From Fratercula arctica (taxonomy: Eukaryota; Chordata; Aves; Charadriiformes; Alcidae): a stretch of 64,000 nucleotides of DNA. This document shows, one piece after another, positions 60,978 to 64,000 of this stretch. Where the stretch lies: the NCBI GenBank assembly GCA_947846985.1, contig CANTUZ010000002.1:62773249-62837248 (forward strand), given 5' to 3'. A model generated the notes under the pieces. The model was not told where the DNA came from. It saw only the letters and a list, made by a program, of their open reading frames with translations, and did no database searches. The position numbers and the translations under genes were made by a program. How positions within the stretch are numbered: the stretch's first letter is position 1; each line of letters starts with the position of its first letter.

Positions 60978-63900
60978 GAGAGAACTTACAGACCTGCCCG
61001 TTTGCTCTCAATGCAGCTGCAGAATTTGCATCACATAGTCTTAGCCTGTGCTGAGTATGAAAACTGAAAACTGTCAGTGCTACATTCCCAGTTTTCTGAA
61101 TGGAGAAGTGCTGTTTTCTAGAATCAAAGGTCCATAAATGGCTTGTAAAAGTTTAGTGAACAGGGCCCATAACCTATTGATCCCCTTGTATTCAATCCAA
61201 TTCACTTTAGTCAATGAGCTCAGTAAATAATGATACTGCTGTTATGAGCATCTTTCCTTCCTTATAAACAACTATTCACTTGTGTCCTGTTATAATGATA
61301 ATGTCACTGATTTACAGAGGTTGCCCAAGTTACCTTATTAATTAGAAGATGCATTACGCCTATTGCAAAACATTGTTCTGACTGTGAGCTATCACTGCCC
61401 AAGGACCTCTAAAAGACAAAGAATTCCATTTTGCAAAATCTAGTTAACATATCAAAGAGCAGTAAATGTGCAAATTGCTGTCATAAGGAATCCTTTATTG
61501 CTTTTCCTTTTCATGATGCCACCCCTCCCCCGTCTCTCCATTCTACCCACTTTGACAAGGTTACTCATTGGAAAGAAGAGCAGCTATTTATGTTCTTCAG
61601 ATGTTTACCTTCAGCAAAAGACACTTCAAAGACTGCTTATGGGACTCTCCTCTCACCCAACAAACACTTAAAACCCATTGTTGTGATTGATGGGCCCTTC
61701 CTGCAGATTTAATAAATATAAGCAGAAGCCAGATCCCTTTTTTAGGCCAGCTGTCTTGAATAATAGGCAAAGAGCTCATGGGTGGCCAAGGTAGACAGGA
61801 CTCTTCAGGAAATGCCTAATGATTGTTTGATATGGGTTTTTGTGTGTGTGTGTCTGTTTTGTAAGTTTATTGTTTGAGCTTCCTCAATACTCAGTTATGT
61901 TTTCTGCTGCTATGGATGGCAGCTACTTAAATAGATCCTACAGGCTTTTATTGGGAATTTTGTGCATGAGAGTTGCGTAAGAGACAGGACAGCCTCATGT
62001 TTATTTAGATTTAGATCTAGGCTGAACTGGTTCAGTGAACTGTGAGGCCCTCCAAACGTAGGACATTATCAGATTGAAAGTAGGTAAAGAATTTCAGAAC
62101 TAGAACTAACAAACCAGTCAGGGTGCTGGTACTTAGAAAAAGCATCACTTCTAGCTAAGTAGCTAATGCTACAACATCACAGTTCTGTGACATGTTTACA
62201 GAGAGATTGAAAATGTGATTGCCTGTTTGTTCAACTTTCTCTGTCTTGATTTTAGAGTGAATAGCACCAATATGACATAGTCAGAAAGAGTAAGGATTTC
62301 AGATATTCCATTCAGGGGATATCATATATGTGAAGTGGGGCGTGTGTTTCATGTGAATGTGGCATGGCAAAGAGTCACCCAAAATCTGTGCTGGCATCTT
62401 ACACAAAAGGATGTTAACTTCCACAAAATGATAGGTTTAGAAAGACTGATTTAAGTCTTCCCTAGGATACTTGCAATGCGTCTCAGTCATGACCTGCAAA
62501 ACTGCTTGTGCTCACGGGAATAAAAGGTCTTTTGGGTAGAACATCTGTGAGGGCATGCAAGTTTATTTATTAGCAATGGCTCAAAGCTGAGGGTTATGTG
62601 TTTCAACTAAATTATGCTGTACATTTTCCAATCAATCAAGTGCAAATTTCACTTTCAATTAAAGTGACTATGTTTTGCTGGTTCCATGTACAGAATTTAC
62701 CCCAACTTCCAGTCCTGTGATGAAAAATTTGATGATTTTGGCATCAATCCTTACTCCTTCCACCAAAAATTCTGAAAATGGCATGCAGAGGTACCACAGA
62801 AAGCCCGGTGCTTGGATCAGCACACTCTCAGGCTTCCAAAATAGGGAAGACCTAGAGACCCACCAAAGAAAAAAACAGGTTTTTCTCATGCAACAAGTAG
62901 GGTAGGAAGCAGAGAAAATGCTCTATGAGAGTGGTCTGGGGAGTGAAGGGCATGGGAGGGAGTGTTTGCAGGGCAGGGAGCCAGAAGTGCCAACCGCCTC
63001 CTGGCCTAACCTGTACTCTAACAGCTGTCTCACCTGCCTGACTCGAGTCCTGCCGGCTTTGGGCAAGCAGCTACAGCTGCACGGCAAGTCTGAGTGCTGC
63101 AGTGCCTCATAGCAGTGCCTCGTGCTCAGCCGAAGGGAGCCAGGGAATCATACACCACGCTGTAGCTTGATGGTGGTGTTTTCCCATGACACTTTTAACA
63201 CCCGCCTCCCCAGATTTTATCATTTCTCCAAGTGACAGAAACTTGTTTGCATGGTGGCACCAAAATGATTATAGCCTTTGCTATCATCCCTGAAAGAAGG
63301 ATGTACAAGAACAGTTTTTTCCTCTTCTTCGTTTGCTCTCCATGCCAGCTGCCTGCTCGGTGGAGATCAACCCATTATCACAGTGCTAAGCCCGAGGTCC
63401 CCAAATAGGAAGGTATGTACGTAGAGCCAGTGTCCCACCATGGGTACATATTCCTCAGCAAAAATTTGTTAAATTTTCCAGGCTCTGCCACCAGTTGCCC
63501 ATAACATGTGTTGTAGGAATAACTTTCTCCTGTTACAGCCTCTCTGTTAGGAGTTGGGGAATGCTGTGACTTGACTGCTTCCCCAATGCTGCATATCAAC
63601 TCTTAGCGACTTTCATCCAGCCAGATCTGACCTTCCCCTGTATTTAAAGCTGTTTCCATTATTATTTTGTGCTCTTTATTTCTATGCTTTTCACAGGTAA
63701 CCAGCTGTCTGACTGAAGTACTATACAACCTCATCTAAGGATCCAGGACTAAAATAGATCATTTCAGTGGAGTTCAGCATCTAGACAGGAAAGCCTTCTG
63801 TTTAAAATCTTCGGAAGCTTAATGGTGCACACCTGAAAATTCTAATAGAAAATTTTAAATTTAGAAAGTGAAGAATTCAATGAGGTTTCTTCCTTCGTTT

Positions 63901-64000
63901 CTAAGGACTGAGGTGCAGTAACCGAGTAATCTCTCTTGCTATAAGAATCTCCCTCAGAGACTGGGCAGACTAGATGCACTATATCTGAATATGGCCTTTA
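60978..64000. other. Unique non-coding stretch
   Basis: No gene or repeat family is recognised. A short (TG)6 run lies at 61841-61852. The interval 62930-63130 is GC-richer with short frames on the plus strand, but no motif or splice structure that I can defend. Confidence 0.45.

Noticed and set aside
1..64000. Bacterial or phage systems such as operons, CRISPR arrays or defence islands
   Set aside because: The DNA is vertebrate: CR1 LINEs, low gene density, AT-rich unique sequence. No regularly spaced direct repeats or operon-like ORFs were seen.
1..64000. tRNA, rRNA and endogenous retroviral genes
   Set aside because: I saw no cloverleaf-type A/B boxes, no rRNA core segments and no gag/pol/env motifs with LTR pairs; this was by eye, not by a covariance or profile search.

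Overview
The window looks like a gene-poor stretch of a bird (or closely related sauropsid) nuclear genome. It is AT-rich and has no operon-like packing, Shine-Dalgarno sites or dense ORFs. Its recognisable repeats are almost all CR1 LINEs of the avian type: 5'-truncated, ending in ATTCTRTG octamers and carrying remnants of the CR1 reverse transcriptase. I found no protein-coding gene, tRNA, rRNA or CRISPR array that I can name. The window is probably intergenic DNA or part of one or more long introns. Nearly all open frames are short and many lack an ATG.

Layout. 1-12 kb: an unrecognised 205-codon ORF (614-1231), a short sense CR1 tail (1366-1518), a 27-bp tandem repeat (5930-6006), and a 44-codon exon-like block on the minus strand (7762-7893) with a good splice donor and a plausible acceptor. 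12-23 kb: an antisense CR1 tail (12196-12615), a much older sense CR1 C-terminal relic (12966-13500), a homeodomain-motif-rich AT block that looks like a conserved non-coding element (16340-16760), a 0.9-kb antisense CR1 with reverse transcriptase remnants (20634-21550), and an eroded CR1 tail (22769-22960). 23-37 kb: unique sequence with several enhancer-like blocks, one carrying a perfect grainyhead-type palindrome, plus another CR1 tail (32490-32724). 37-54 kb: mostly featureless, apart from an isolated CpG-dense block with an IRF/ISRE-type site (45190-45360). 54-56 kb: the largest CR1 copy (about 1.8 kb, antisense, with internal deletions). 56-64 kb: unique sequence with G-runs, two relics of an old near-palindromic dispersed repeat, and a strong splice-acceptor-like site followed by a short open frame (60867-60977).

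The confident content is a CR1 graveyard of at least two age classes. The items most worth testing are the exon-like block at 7.8 kb, the isolated CpG/ISRE block at 45.2 kb, and the candidate conserved non-coding elements. Each is a pattern-based inference made without alignments. I did not find a convincing new biological system.
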